From Bacteroidaceae bacterium (lineage in GTDB: Bacteria; Bacteroidota; Bacteroidia; Bacteroidales; Bacteroidaceae), in the NCBI GenBank assembly GCA_024398785.1, contig JAKSIO010000016.1, positions 1 through 45,444 on the forward strand: 45,444 bases of DNA, given 5' to 3'. Within the stretch, counting starts at the first letter, position 1; each line of letters opens with the position of its first letter. The position numbers were made by a program, and so were the translations under genes. The notes beneath the pieces were generated by a model. The model saw only the letters and a program-made list of their open reading frames with translations. It made no database searches and was not told where the DNA came from. Of the stretch, positions 37,299 through 45,444 are shown piece by piece.

Positions 37299-37325
37299 AC
37301 GAGGGGGGCGGCAAACCCGCCTCCC
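37289..37325 (+). promoter_or_regulatory. Programmed -1 ribosomal frameshift signal
   Basis: The heptamer A AAA AAC (37289-37295) is in the correct phase (tcA AAA AAC). After 7 bases, a 9-bp GC-rich hairpin GGGGGGCGG/CCGCCTCCC (37303-37311 with 37317-37325, one G-T pair, loop CAAAC) follows. The shifted frame reads through to the frame at 37334-37528. This is the canonical gpG/gpGT arrangement. Confidence 0.92.
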
Positions 37326-37333
37326 TTTATCAA

Positions 37334-37528
37334 ATGATGTTTGAACTTGAAGTCGGACTGTGTGAGCGTTTCCCTGCGCTATCACCGTTTGACATTCGGC
37401 GCGAACGGTTGCACGAGTTTTGCGTTTTGGTAAATCGACTGAACGACTACACCAAACGCGAAAGCAAAAACCGTGATAAAAACGGGCATCAAAAAATCCG
37501 CAGAAAAGCGGGTGACGACTGGTTCTAA
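37334..37528 (+). CDS. Tail assembly chaperone, downstream frame (gpT part of a -1 fusion)
   Basis: 64 codons from the first ATG, but expected to be made as the C-terminal part of a fusion starting at 36957, entering this frame at 37295. The sequence SLYQMMFELEVGLCERFPALSPFDIRRERLHEFCVLV is typical of the T part. It also has a basic tail (KRESKNRDKNGHQKIRRKAGDDWF). No ribosome site precedes its ATG, which supports translation by frameshift only. Confidence 0.85.
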   Translation: MMFELEVGLCERFPALSPFDIRRERLHEFCVLVNRLNDYTKRESKNRDKNGHQKIRRKAGDDWF

Positions 37529-37541
37529 GGTGGTGGATTAA

Positions 37542-40500
37542 GTGGCTGGTAAAGCAGACAATGTAATTGGTATTGCTATGGACTTAGACGTTACCAGTCT
37601 GAAAGCTGGACTGTCTGAGGCAAATCGACTGATAAGCAACAGCAATGCGAAATTCAAAAGCGCAACGTCTGGCATGGAGGATTGGAAGTCCACCACCGAC
37701 GGACTGAACGCAAAGCTTGACAATCTGAATGAGGTGCTTGACCTGCAACAGCGAAAGCTAGCAGGCATGAAAGCTGAATATGACAAGGTTGTCAAAGCAG
37801 AGGGCGAAAACAGTCGTTCTGCGCAAGCACTGAAAAAGCAAATGGACAACCAACAGGTCGCAATCAATAAGACGCGACTTGAAGTTGAGAAATACCGTTC
37901 TAAGCTTTCCGATGCTGAATCTGCAACGGGTAAGCTTGGAAAGAAAATTTCAGATCAGGAATCGGACCTGAAAGCACTCAAAAAAGCATATGCTGATGTA
38001 GTGCTTGAACAGGGCAAGGATTCCAAAGCGGCGAAAGACTTAGCAAGTCAGATTGACAGCCTTTCGTCTGATCTAAGCGAAAACAAAAAGAAAATGAGTG
38101 ATGCCTCCCGTGCTGCGGACGAGCTTGACAACAGTTTGGATAAGCTTGGGGATTCCGCAAAAGATGCAGGGGACGGTTTCACAATCGCCAAAGGTGCAAT
38201 CTCTACATTCATCGGAAACGGATTGACGGCTCTTGCTGGTGCTGCGAAAAATGCAATCAGCAGCATTGCAAACCTCGCGTCAGAAACCAAAGAATACCGC
38301 GAGGACATGGCAAAGCTCAAAACGGGTTTCGAGGAGGGCGGTTTCTCCGCAGAACAGGCAACTAAAGTCTACAAAGATTTTTATGCTGTTCTCGGTGAGG
38401 AGGACAGGTCGGTTGAGGCAGTCAACCACCTTGCAAAACTTGTTGACACTCAGGAAGATTTAGATAAATGGACTACAATTTGTACGGGTGTTTGGGGTAC
38501 ATTTGGCGACAGCTTGCCGATTGAGGGCTTGACCGAGGCAGCAAACGAAACCGCCAAAACAGGCGAGCTTACAGGCGTTCTGACCGATGCTATCAACTGG
38601 GCAACCAGTGACATGGACACATGGAATAGTGTCCTTGGAAACGGCAGCAAAGCACAGCAGGCTTTTGCAAAAGCGTCCTCGGAGGGTATGAATGCAGAGG
38701 ATGCTTTCAAAGAGGCACTTGCAACCTGTTCCACCGAGCAGGAGCGTCAACAGCTTATCACCAACACTCTTAATGGCTTGTATGGCGATGCTGCTGACAA
38801 ATACCGCGAAGTCAACAAATCTGTCATTGACGCAAACAAAGCAAATTCCGATTATACCGATAGTATGGCGAAAATCGGTGAGAAAATCGAACCCGTAACG
38901 ACCGCTGTAAAGAACGGGTTCAATGATATTCTGAAAAAGATTCTCGAATTGACAGACGGCGTTGACTTTGATGCGTTTGCTGAAAAAATCTCAAATGGAT
39001 TCACAACATTCACGGATACTTACTTACCAAAAATAATTGATGGTTTTACGTGGATAAAAGACAACTGGGCAGGAATTGAGGCTGGCATAGCTGCGATTGC
39101 AGCAGCTTTTCTCGCGTTCAAGGTGGTTACGCTTATACAAGCCGTAACTACTGCTATGGAGGGCATGACGCTTGCGCAAGCGGCGTTAAACCTCGTTATG
39201 AGCCTAAACCCTATCGGACTGGTTGTAGCTGCTATTGCCGCGCTGGTCGCTGCATTTGTTGTGCTTTGGAATAAATCCGAGGCATTCCGCAACTTCTGGA
39301 AAGGGCTGTGGGAGGGCATCAAAAATGCAACAAAAGTAGTCATAGATGCCATTGGAAAGTTCTTCTCAGGCGCGTGGGACGGAATCAAAAAAGCTTGGAG
39401 CGCGGCAGGAGGATTTTTCAAAAATCTTTGGTCTGGCATAAAAAATACATTTTCTTCTGTAAAATCGTGGTTTTCGGATAAGTTCAAAGCTGCGTGGAAC
39501 GGAATCAAATCTGTATGGAGCGCGGTCGGTGGATTCTTCTCTGACGTTTGGGATGCGATAAAATCTATTTTCTCAAATATTAAAGGTTGGTTCTCTGATA
39601 AGTTTTCCGCTGCATGGAACGGCATAAAAAATGCTTGGAGTTCTGTAAAATCATTCTTTTCTAATATCTGGTCAGGAATCAAGAATGTATTTTCGAGCGT
39701 AGGCTCTTGGTTTTCTGATATTTTCAAGGGCGCGTGGAATGGCATCAAAAATGCGTTTGGAAGTGTAAAAGAATTTTTCTCTGGAATCCTTGATAAAATC
39801 AAGGGCGTTTTCAAGGGCGATTCCCTGCTTGATGTAGGCAAAAATCTTATCAAGGGTCTTTGGAACGGTATCAACGATATGACGAGTTGGGTTATCAGCA
39901 AAATCGAGGGATTTGGTGATAATGTTCTCGGCGGTATCAAGAAATTTTTCCACATCGAATCTCCGTCAAAAGTCATGCGTGACCAAGTCGGCGTTATGAT
40001 TGCAAAGGGTGTCGGTGTTGGTATCGAATCACAAACCGACAGCGTTGTCAAGTCTATGACCAAGCTCGGAAAGGCAACACTCACAGAGGCAAAGACCGCA
40101 AACAAAAACGGCGAGTATACAAAGGTTGGAGCGGATGCAATTTCGGACTACAAAAAAGGTCTGGAATCCAAATCGAAAGATGCCGTGTCTGCCGTCAAGT
40201 CTGTTATTGCAAAACAGGTCAACACGGTCAAGAATCAAAGCAAAGAAGTCCGCGAGGAGTACAAAAAAGCTGGCGAGGCAACGCTCACAGCGTTCACGGA
40301 TGCCGTACAGAGTGGCACACAGAAAGCCGTTGACAAGGTTTCCGCATCCGTTACAAAGATTACTGATGCAGCGCAGAAATCCTATGACAACTTGATTTCC
40401 AAGCGAGACAGTATGCAGGATAAACTTTCCGAGGAAAGCAACCTGTTCACAATAACAGACGGAAAAGTCGTTCTGAATGACCTGAAAGCCGAAACAAAGG

Positions 40501-41189
40501 AAATCAAAGCTTTCGGCAAAAACCTTGAAAAGCTCAAAGGCAAAGTATCTGACAATATGCTTGCACAGCTCGGCGGTCTTGGAGCTGAGGATGGTCTTGC
40601 GGTAACAAATAAACTGCTGTCGCTTAGTCAGAAAGAGCTTGCACAGTATGTCAAAGACTATGCCGATAAACTGGCGGCAAGCAAGAAAGTTTCCAAAGCG
40701 TTCTATGCTGACGAAATCGCAGATGTCAAGAGCGAGTTTTCCAGCAAGATTTCAAAGGCATTCAAGGATTTACCTGACAAAATCGAATCAATCGGAGAAA
40801 GCACAGCAAAAGGATTCGTAAACGGCATGAAATCAAAGACGAGCGGTCTTTCCAAGGATGTCAAAAAGATTGCGGACGGTATCGTTTCGCAGTTTAAGAA
40901 GTCTTTGAAAATTCACTCTCCGTCTAAGGTTTTCGCAGAGCTTGGAGCGTTCTCTGGCATGGGATTTGTAGGCGGTTTTGCCGACAAGGTAAACAGTGTC
41001 AAGGGTGGTCTTGCATCTTCTATTCAGACAAATGACCTGCGCAATGCTCCTAATGGTAGCAGAGGTGCAACTGGCAGCAAAACGGTTGTCAACAACTACA
41101 ACCAAACTATCAATGCTCCTAAACAACCAAGTCGCTTGGAATTGTACCGCGATACAAAGAATCTGCTTGCATGGAACGGAGGGGTTTAA
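37542..41189 (+). CDS. Tape measure protein
   Basis: 1215 residues from GTG 37542. Order: coiled coil with QALKKQMDNQQV and similar (to about residue 210), a GAISTFIGNGLTALAGAAK hydrophobic part, a helical core, membrane-like helices (AGIAAIAAAFLAFKVVTL, PIGLVVAAIAALVAAFVVLW), then about 200 residues of Trp-rich repeats (WNGIKNAWSSVKSFFSNIW type), and a long helical C-terminus with KFFHIESPSKVM and IHSPSKVFAELG motifs. It sets tail length (roughly 180 nm by the usual rule of 1.5 angstrom per residue) and may reach the host membrane. Confidence 0.95.
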   Translation: MAGKADNVIGIAMDLDVTSLKAGLSEANRLISNSNAKFKSATSGMEDWKSTTDGLNAKLDNLNEVLDLQQRKLAGMKAEYDKVVKAEGENSRSAQALKKQMDNQQVAINKTRLEVEKYRSKLSDAESATGKLGKKISDQESDLKALKKAYADVVLEQGKDSKAAKDLASQIDSLSSDLSENKKKMSDASRAADELDNSLDKLGDSAKDAGDGFTIAKGAISTFIGNGLTALAGAAKNAISSIANLASETKEYREDMAKLKTGFEEGGFSAEQATKVYKDFYAVLGEEDRSVEAVNHLAKLVDTQEDLDKWTTICTGVWGTFGDSLPIEGLTEAANETAKTGELTGVLTDAINWATSDMDTWNSVLGNGSKAQQAFAKASSEGMNAEDAFKEALATCSTEQERQQLITNTLNGLYGDAADKYREVNKSVIDANKANSDYTDSMAKIGEKIEPVTTAVKNGFNDILKKILELTDGVDFDAFAEKISNGFTTFTDTYLPKIIDGFTWIKDNWAGIEAGIAAIAAAFLAFKVVTLIQAVTTAMEGMTLAQAALNLVMSLNPIGLVVAAIAALVAAFVVLWNKSEAFRNFWKGLWEGIKNATKVVIDAIGKFFSGAWDGIKKAWSAAGGFFKNLWSGIKNTFSSVKSWFSDKFKAAWNGIKSVWSAVGGFFSDVWDAIKSIFSNIKGWFSDKFSAAWNGIKNAWSSVKSFFSNIWSGIKNVFSSVGSWFSDIFKGAWNGIKNAFGSVKEFFSGILDKIKGVFKGDSLLDVGKNLIKGLWNGINDMTSWVISKIEGFGDNVLGGIKKFFHIESPSKVMRDQVGVMIAKGVGVGIESQTDSVVKSMTKLGKATLTEAKTANKNGEYTKVGADAISDYKKGLESKSKDAVSAVKSVIAKQVNTVKNQSKEVREEYKKAGEATLTAFTDAVQSGTQKAVDKVSASVTKITDAAQKSYDNLISKRDSMQDKLSEESNLFTITDGKVVLNDLKAETKEIKAFGKNLEKLKGKVSDNMLAQLGGLGAEDGLAVTNKLLSLSQKELAQYVKDYADKLAASKKVSKAFYADEIADVKSEFSSKISKAFKDLPDKIESIGESTAKGFVNGMKSKTSGLSKDVKKIADGIVSQFKKSLKIHSPSKVFAELGAFSGMGFVGGFADKVNSVKGGLASSIQTNDLRNAPNGSRGATGSKTVVNNYNQTINAPKQPSRLELYRDTKNLLAWNGGV

Positions 41190-42074
41190 GTGTATACGCT
41201 CAAAATTGAGAATAAGAGTGGAGAAGTCCTCACGCTTACGCAAAATGAAAAAGAGTATCAGGTGATTTCGGTCACTGGCTTGAACCCTGTTCCTGCAATC
41301 CTGCAAACCTCGACAATTGCAGGCATGGACGGCGTGAAATTCAATTCTGCGAAACTAAATCCTCGAAACATCGTCATTACGTTGCGACTTAATGACGATG
41401 TTGAACGGAATCGCTTGCAGTTATACCACTATTTCAAATCAAAACAATACTGCAAAATTTATTTCCATACCGAATGCAGAAACGTATTCGCTGAGGGATA
41501 TGTTGAAAACATTGAATGCGATTTGTTTACGATCAGCGAGCAAATGCAGATTTCGATTGTTTGCCCTGACCCTTATTTCTATTCTGTCGCGGAAAGTGTC
41601 AAAACAGTTTCCGATGTCAATCCGCTTTTCGAGTTTGCGTTTGCGTTTGGTGCTGAGGGCGTAACAAACCCAACAATCACAGACCCTGCAATCGAGTTCT
41701 CGACCTACAATAAATCACAAACTATTGCAATTGTCAATTCGGGTGAAGAAGAAACAGGCGTGATTGCAGAAATCCGTTTTACGGGTGATGTGAGCAATCC
41801 GTACATTTACGACATCCGAACCGAAGAAGTCATGCGAGTGAATACTGATTTCGAGTTTGGCGATGTTCTCACGATCAACACAAACCAAGGAAATAAATCT
41901 GTCACTATCACGCGAAATGGAGAATCACCAAGCAACGGAATCCGATACCTTGACAAAGTATCCGAATGGCTTCAACTTTCCACTGGTGATAATTGTTTCG
42001 GATATGGTGCGGAATCTGGTGCGGATGATATGGAATTGACATTCCGATTCCGCACGAAATACGAGGCGGTGTGA
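41190..42074 (+). CDS. Distal tail protein (Dit)
   Basis: 294 residues from GTG 41190. MYTLKIENKSGEVLTLTQ, then VTGLNPVPAILQTSTIAGMDG and RNIVITLRL, YFKSKQYCKIYF, VCPDPYFYS: the Dit N-terminal domain, followed by a galectin-like C-terminal region. Forms the hub at the tail tip between tape measure and Tal. GTG start directly after the tape measure stop. Confidence 0.88.
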   Translation: MYTLKIENKSGEVLTLTQNEKEYQVISVTGLNPVPAILQTSTIAGMDGVKFNSAKLNPRNIVITLRLNDDVERNRLQLYHYFKSKQYCKIYFHTECRNVFAEGYVENIECDLFTISEQMQISIVCPDPYFYSVAESVKTVSDVNPLFEFAFAFGAEGVTNPTITDPAIEFSTYNKSQTIAIVNSGEEETGVIAEIRFTGDVSNPYIYDIRTEEVMRVNTDFEFGDVLTINTNQGNKSVTITRNGESPSNGIRYLDKVSEWLQLSTGDNCFGYGAESGADDMELTFRFRTKYEAV

Positions 42075-42076
42075 GT

Positions 42077-43129
42077 ATGGAGCTTTGGATTCTAAATCGA
42101 GATTTGGAGCAGGTCGGAATCGTTGACACGTTCAAGTCACTGATTTGGACTACCAGACACACCAAGGTTGGTGACTGCGAAATATACGTTCCTGCAAGTG
42201 TAGAGCTGCTCCAAATCTTGCGAAAAGATTATTATATTTTCCGTCAAGACAGCGACATGATTTGCAGAATCAAAAGCATTGAGATTGACACGGACGTTGA
42301 AACAGGAAACTATCTGATTGTCAAAGGATATGATTGCAAGGATATTCTTGCGCAAAGAATCATTTTCTTGCCTGTTACGTTTAGAGGAACTGCGGAAAAT
42401 TTCATTCGAAAAATAATCAACGATAACGTCTTAACCGAAATGCTAAGACGAACCGTTCCTAAGTTCAAGCTAGCAGATTCTCACGGATTTTCTGAAACAA
42501 TCGACATTCAGGCACGATTTGATTCTGTGCTTGAAAGAGTACAGGCGGTCTGCGATACATACGGATATGGGTTCAAAGTTACTTTTGACGGAACGGATTT
42601 TGTCTTTGATTTGTACAAGGGGATTGACCGCTCCGTAGATCAGGATGAAAACGATTATGTGCTGTTCTCTCCTGATTTTGAAAACCTCAAATCCACAACG
42701 TACAGCTTGGATGCAACAAACGTCGCAAATGCAGCATATGTAGCAGGCGAGGGTGAGGGTTCTGGTCGTATTGTTGTTGGGTATGAAATCGGAGAGGTTG
42801 AGGGTCTTGACAGATGCGAAATCTATGTGGATGCGCGAGATTTGTCAACGAATGAGGGAGAGATTCCATTTGAGGATTATGTTCCGTTGTTGCGGCAACG
42901 CGGAGCTGAAAAGCTCACCGAGTATGGAATTGTTACCGAGTTTGACGGAGAGGTTGAACCTAACCGATCGTATGTATTCGGAGTTGACTATTTCCTTGGT
43001 GACATCGTAACTGTTCGGAACGAGTACGGAATCCAAATAAACGCAAGAGTGACCGAGGTTATCGAGGCATACGACGATAACGGTCACACTATCATTCCTA
43101 AGTTTGAATTTATGGAGGTGCAGCAATGA
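42077..43129 (+). CDS. Tail-associated (Tal/gp37-like) baseplate protein
   Basis: 350 residues from ATG 42077 (GTG 42071 is another start). MELWILNRDLEQVGIVDTFKSLIWTTRH, then GDCEIYVPASVELLQIL, RQDSDMICRIKSIEIDTDVETG, KGYDCKDILAQRI match the ReqiPepy6 gp37/Tal-like family of tail-tip proteins. No peptidase extension. It overlaps the next gene by 4 bases (ATGA). Confidence 0.85.
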   Translation: MELWILNRDLEQVGIVDTFKSLIWTTRHTKVGDCEIYVPASVELLQILRKDYYIFRQDSDMICRIKSIEIDTDVETGNYLIVKGYDCKDILAQRIIFLPVTFRGTAENFIRKIINDNVLTEMLRRTVPKFKLADSHGFSETIDIQARFDSVLERVQAVCDTYGYGFKVTFDGTDFVFDLYKGIDRSVDQDENDYVLFSPDFENLKSTTYSLDATNVANAAYVAGEGEGSGRIVVGYEIGEVEGLDRCEIYVDARDLSTNEGEIPFEDYVPLLRQRGAEKLTEYGIVTEFDGEVEPNRSYVFGVDYFLGDIVTVRNEYGIQINARVTEVIEAYDDNGHTIIPKFEFMEVQQ

Positions 43130-44940
43130 GTATCAGATGCGGATTTTTCAACTCTGTCAATGAGGACAGATTATATCCTGCGGAGGACATGAACCAACCG
43201 TATAACCTGCTTGTTTCAAACGGTGTCTTTGCAACGCAAGAGGGTACTCCGTCTGATTACTTGCAGGTCTATGCAGAAAGCGGTTTGACTGTTCGTGTGA
43301 AAACTGGACGAGGAATCTTTGGCGATAAGTGGTTTTTGTCTGATACGGACATTCTCTTGACCATTGAGGCAGCTAATGTAACGCTCCCGAGAATTGATTC
43401 CGTGATCGTGCAGGTTGACCGCTCGGAGGAAGTAAGAGCGGCAAGCATCTACATCAAAAAAGGTACTGCAAGCGAAACTCCCGTTCATCCACAAATCACT
43501 AGAAGTGACGAAATCATGGAGTATCGCCTTGCGGATATCTATGTTGAATCAAGAACTACCGCAATTTCACAAGCCGATATCACTGACACTCGCGGTCTGT
43601 CTGATTGCGGTTGGGTCACTGGTCTACTGACACAGCTTGACACCTCGACACTCTATGAACAGTGGCAAGCTGGATTTGACGCATGGTTCAGAAACGTGAA
43701 AGAAACTCTGTCAACCGCAACACTGATTCGCTCGTACACATCCAGTTACACTACATCGAGTAACGGAGAAACTGAAATTCCGATTCAGATTGTGCAGTAC
43801 AATCAAAACATTGACATCTTGCAGGTGTTTGTCAATGGTCTGCGACTGATCCCAACTATTGATTACACTATCGACAGCAACGAGCAAATCACTCTGGAAA
43901 AAGACCTCATGGCAGGTCAGCAGGTTTCTTTCATCGTTTACAAATCTATTGACGGCAGCGATGCCGAAACAGTCGTTTCTCAGGTCGTGGATTTGCAGAA
44001 TCTTGTAAACCGTACAATGGTAACTGACCCGACAGGAACGACAAAGCTCCGTGCCAATTCTGGAGAGGATGTTCTTGCAAAATTCGTTGCGGCAGGTCGC
44101 GGATTTCATACGATGTACTCGCAGAATGGTGCGCTTAATGTACCTCCGACCGCAGGTGCGTACCGTTATTTCGGACACCTGACAACGCAATCCGCAGGCT
44201 CTGAGGTTGGTTGGCTGTTTGGCATTGCAATCAATGGCAATGTGTACGGCAACTACCTTGACGCTGGACGTTGGCGCGGTTGGAAAGAAATCACCAATTC
44301 GACACAGATCACCGCTGATAACGGAGGAGCGCAGATTGAGGTTACGGACGGCACTTCTGTTCTGACGGCTTTTGAAAACGCTGGAACGGGATTTCATACT
44401 ATGTATTCCGCAAGTGGAGCAGCTGATACTCCCATAACTGGAGCTTTCAGATACTTTGGTCATATCACTGGAGCAACCACTGGATACATCTTCGCAATGT
44501 CCAGTGCAGGAGCGGTCTTTTCAAATTACCGCAATGGTGGCGAGTGGCTCGGATGGAAAGTCCTTTATGAAAAGAACCCTGCTACACTTTGGGAGGGTGC
44601 ATATTTCATGAATGAGAATCAGACCGTAACTCCAAGCAAGCCGCTTGACCAATGTCAGCATGGTTGGGTTTTGGTCTGGTCTGATTACGATGATGCGACC
44701 AGCACAAAGAACAATTACAATGCAGTCACGTTCTGCGTTCCTAAAAAGAATGCAAGTGGCGGCAACTGGAATGGTTCTTCGTTCATGTGCTGTTTACCTC
44801 GTGAGGTAAAGACTGACGGCACGTTTGTTATTACGGCAAAGCAGGTCTACATCTATAATGATAAAATCACTGGTTTTGCCGCAAACAACGCCAATCCTGC
44901 AAACCGCGATGTAATTCTGTCAGCGGTTTATGAGTATTAA
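43126..44940 (+). CDS. Receptor-binding / baseplate upper protein with duplicated domain
   Basis: 604 residues. The N-terminal 160 residues match siphophage baseplate proteins (FFNSVNEDRLYPAEDMNQPY). A linker helix is followed by a FVNGLRLIPTIDYTID domain. Two tandem copies, at about 316-388 and 412-480, share FHTMYS, AGAYRYFGHLT/ITGAFRYFGHIT and GWKE/GWKVL. A C-terminal domain (WEGAYFMNENQTVTPSKPL) ends it. It should contact the host surface. It is the last tail gene and is followed by a strong terminator. No diversity-generating reverse transcriptase is nearby. Confidence 0.8.
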   Translation: MSIRCGFFNSVNEDRLYPAEDMNQPYNLLVSNGVFATQEGTPSDYLQVYAESGLTVRVKTGRGIFGDKWFLSDTDILLTIEAANVTLPRIDSVIVQVDRSEEVRAASIYIKKGTASETPVHPQITRSDEIMEYRLADIYVESRTTAISQADITDTRGLSDCGWVTGLLTQLDTSTLYEQWQAGFDAWFRNVKETLSTATLIRSYTSSYTTSSNGETEIPIQIVQYNQNIDILQVFVNGLRLIPTIDYTIDSNEQITLEKDLMAGQQVSFIVYKSIDGSDAETVVSQVVDLQNLVNRTMVTDPTGTTKLRANSGEDVLAKFVAAGRGFHTMYSQNGALNVPPTAGAYRYFGHLTTQSAGSEVGWLFGIAINGNVYGNYLDAGRWRGWKEITNSTQITADNGGAQIEVTDGTSVLTAFENAGTGFHTMYSASGAADTPITGAFRYFGHITGATTGYIFAMSSAGAVFSNYRNGGEWLGWKVLYEKNPATLWEGAYFMNENQTVTPSKPLDQCQHGWVLVWSDYDDATSTKNNYNAVTFCVPKKNASGGNWNGSSFMCCLPREVKTDGTFVITAKQVYIYNDKITGFAANNANPANRDVILSAVYEY

Positions 44941-44968
44941 GCCCATATCTAAAACCTTTCTATATGAG

Positions 44969-45005
44969 AAAAGACTGTCGAGAAATCGGCAGTCTTTTCT
45001 CTTTT
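44969..45005 (+). terminator. Late-operon terminator
   Basis: A 13-bp stem AAAAGACTGTCGA/TCGGCAGTCTTTT (one G-T pair) with GAAA loop, then CTCTTTT. It ends the structural operon after the receptor-binding protein. Confidence 0.9.
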
Positions 45006-45054
45006 GCACAAAAACCCATTGAAAATTAGTCCTCAACTTTGTTGGTTTTTGACA

Positions 45055-45083
45055 TTGACTTTGTACCACAAAAGTGGTATACT
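45055..45083 (+). promoter_or_regulatory. Promoter with full dyad operator (MoxR-like gene)
   Basis: TTGACT (45055-45060), 17-base spacer, TATACT (45078-45083), with TACCAC-AAAA-GTGGTA at 45064-45079. The leader to the ATG at 45193 is about 100 bases. The upstream TTTTGCACAAAAA and CCTCAACTTTG also occur before the promoter at 3107. Confidence 0.85.
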
Positions 45084-45192
45084 GTATACAGAGGGTGAGG
45101 GAAAGCACAACACCCCATGACCATACGAGGTAGAGCAGAAAAGCACCTTACGCGCTGCACAAAAACATAATGATTTTCGGAGGGTACATAAA

Positions 45193-45444
45193 ATGACTAG
45201 AGATGATATGATTCAGAAGCTCGCAAGAGCATACAATAAGGCACACGGTACTAGATACCGTTGCAGCGGTGCAGACAACTACGCTGCGATCAATGAGGCA
45301 ATCGAGGTCGGAACGGAAGAGGCGTTCTGGAATCGTGAAATCGTAAACTTCGTGAAGAATTACGCTGGCGATGACATGAAAGCCGCTTTCAAAGCGTATG
45401 TAAACAGCAAGCGCAATCCTGAAACCCCTGCACCCGTGGTTGAA
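45193..45444 (+). CDS. MoxR/CobS-like AAA+ ATPase, 5' part (continues at position 1)
   Basis: 84 codons, open to the window edge, starting ATG 45193 with TCGGAGGG 9 bases before. The sequence (MTRDDMIQKLARAYNKAHG, then VNFVKNYAGDDMKAAFKAY) is an N-terminal helical domain, which ends in a Pro/Val linker NPETPAPVVE that continues as VVEQVVVEAAPVEP at position 1. See the entry at 1-1041 for the ATPase domain. Confidence 0.85.
   Translation, partial: MTRDDMIQKLARAYNKAHGTRYRCSGADNYAAINEAIEVGTEEAFWNREIVNFVKNYAGDDMKAAFKAYVNSKRNPETPAPVVE

Noticed and set aside
39360..39800. Tandem DNA repeat array
   Set aside because: The repetition comes from Trp-rich amino-acid repeats of the tape measure protein; bases have diverged and the frame is kept.
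43126..44940. Diversity-generating retroelement target in the receptor-binding gene
   Set aside because: No reverse transcriptase and no template repeat are visible; the two similar segments are ordinary domain duplication.

Overview
The window reads as one complete temperate siphophage genome from a Gram-positive (Bacillota, probably clostridial or negativicute gut) host. The host inference rests on strong AGGAGG-type ribosome sites, TTGACA-17-TATAAT promoters, LysM/CAP and CHAP wall-targeting proteins, and protein families common in Clostridia phages. No species can be named. The two ends join in frame: the AAA+ ATPase gene that starts at 45193 runs off the right edge and continues at position 1, so the contig is a circle, or a circularly permuted or cos-joined genome, opened inside that gene.

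Layout. 45193-4570: a set of small operons, several with their own near-identical promoter, encoding a MoxR/CobS-like ATPase, a probable VWA-like partner, a CHAP endolysin, an XRE regulator and small unknowns. 4571-7368 (minus strand): a secreted LysM-CAP protein, an integrase and a CI-like repressor. 7568-20182: early genes, namely a Cro-like and an excisionase-like protein, a homing HNH, a frame-broken SNF2 helicase, a VRR-NUC nuclease, a RecB-like/Sak4-like fusion, an HD hydrolase, a DUF669 protein, a tRNA-like gene, PemK/MazF-like and MazG-like proteins, a family B DNA polymerase and a primase-SF3 helicase. 20675-23630: holin genes, a TerS-like protein, two fibre-like proteins and an HNH-kinase fusion. 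23829-25531: cargo, an ABC permease and a substrate-binding lipoprotein. 25532-27784: a ParB / PAPS-reductase-like / ParB module. 27793-44940: packaging, HK97-type head, and tail up to the receptor-binding protein.

Several non-coding structures stand out. Two iteron-flanked AT-rich elements (about 5393-5710 and 20194-20572) share an almost identical core and bracket the lysogeny/replication half; each looks like a replication origin. Six promoters share GTGG just before the -10, and three carry a perfect TACCAC-N4-GTGGTA dyad. A textbook -1 frameshift site (A AAA AAC plus hairpin) joins the two tail-assembly chaperone frames. A GC-rich hairpin after the HNH gene at 23630 is the best cos candidate; cutting there would put the ABC cargo at the left end of the virion DNA.

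How the parts work together: repressor and integrase maintain lysogeny; a divergent early promoter drives recombination and replication genes; PolB and the primase-helicase replicate from one or both iteron loci; late genes package and assemble the particle; dispersed promoters of one family appear to drive lysis, the ATPase/VWA pair and accessory genes. All functions are read from motifs by eye; no database search was run.
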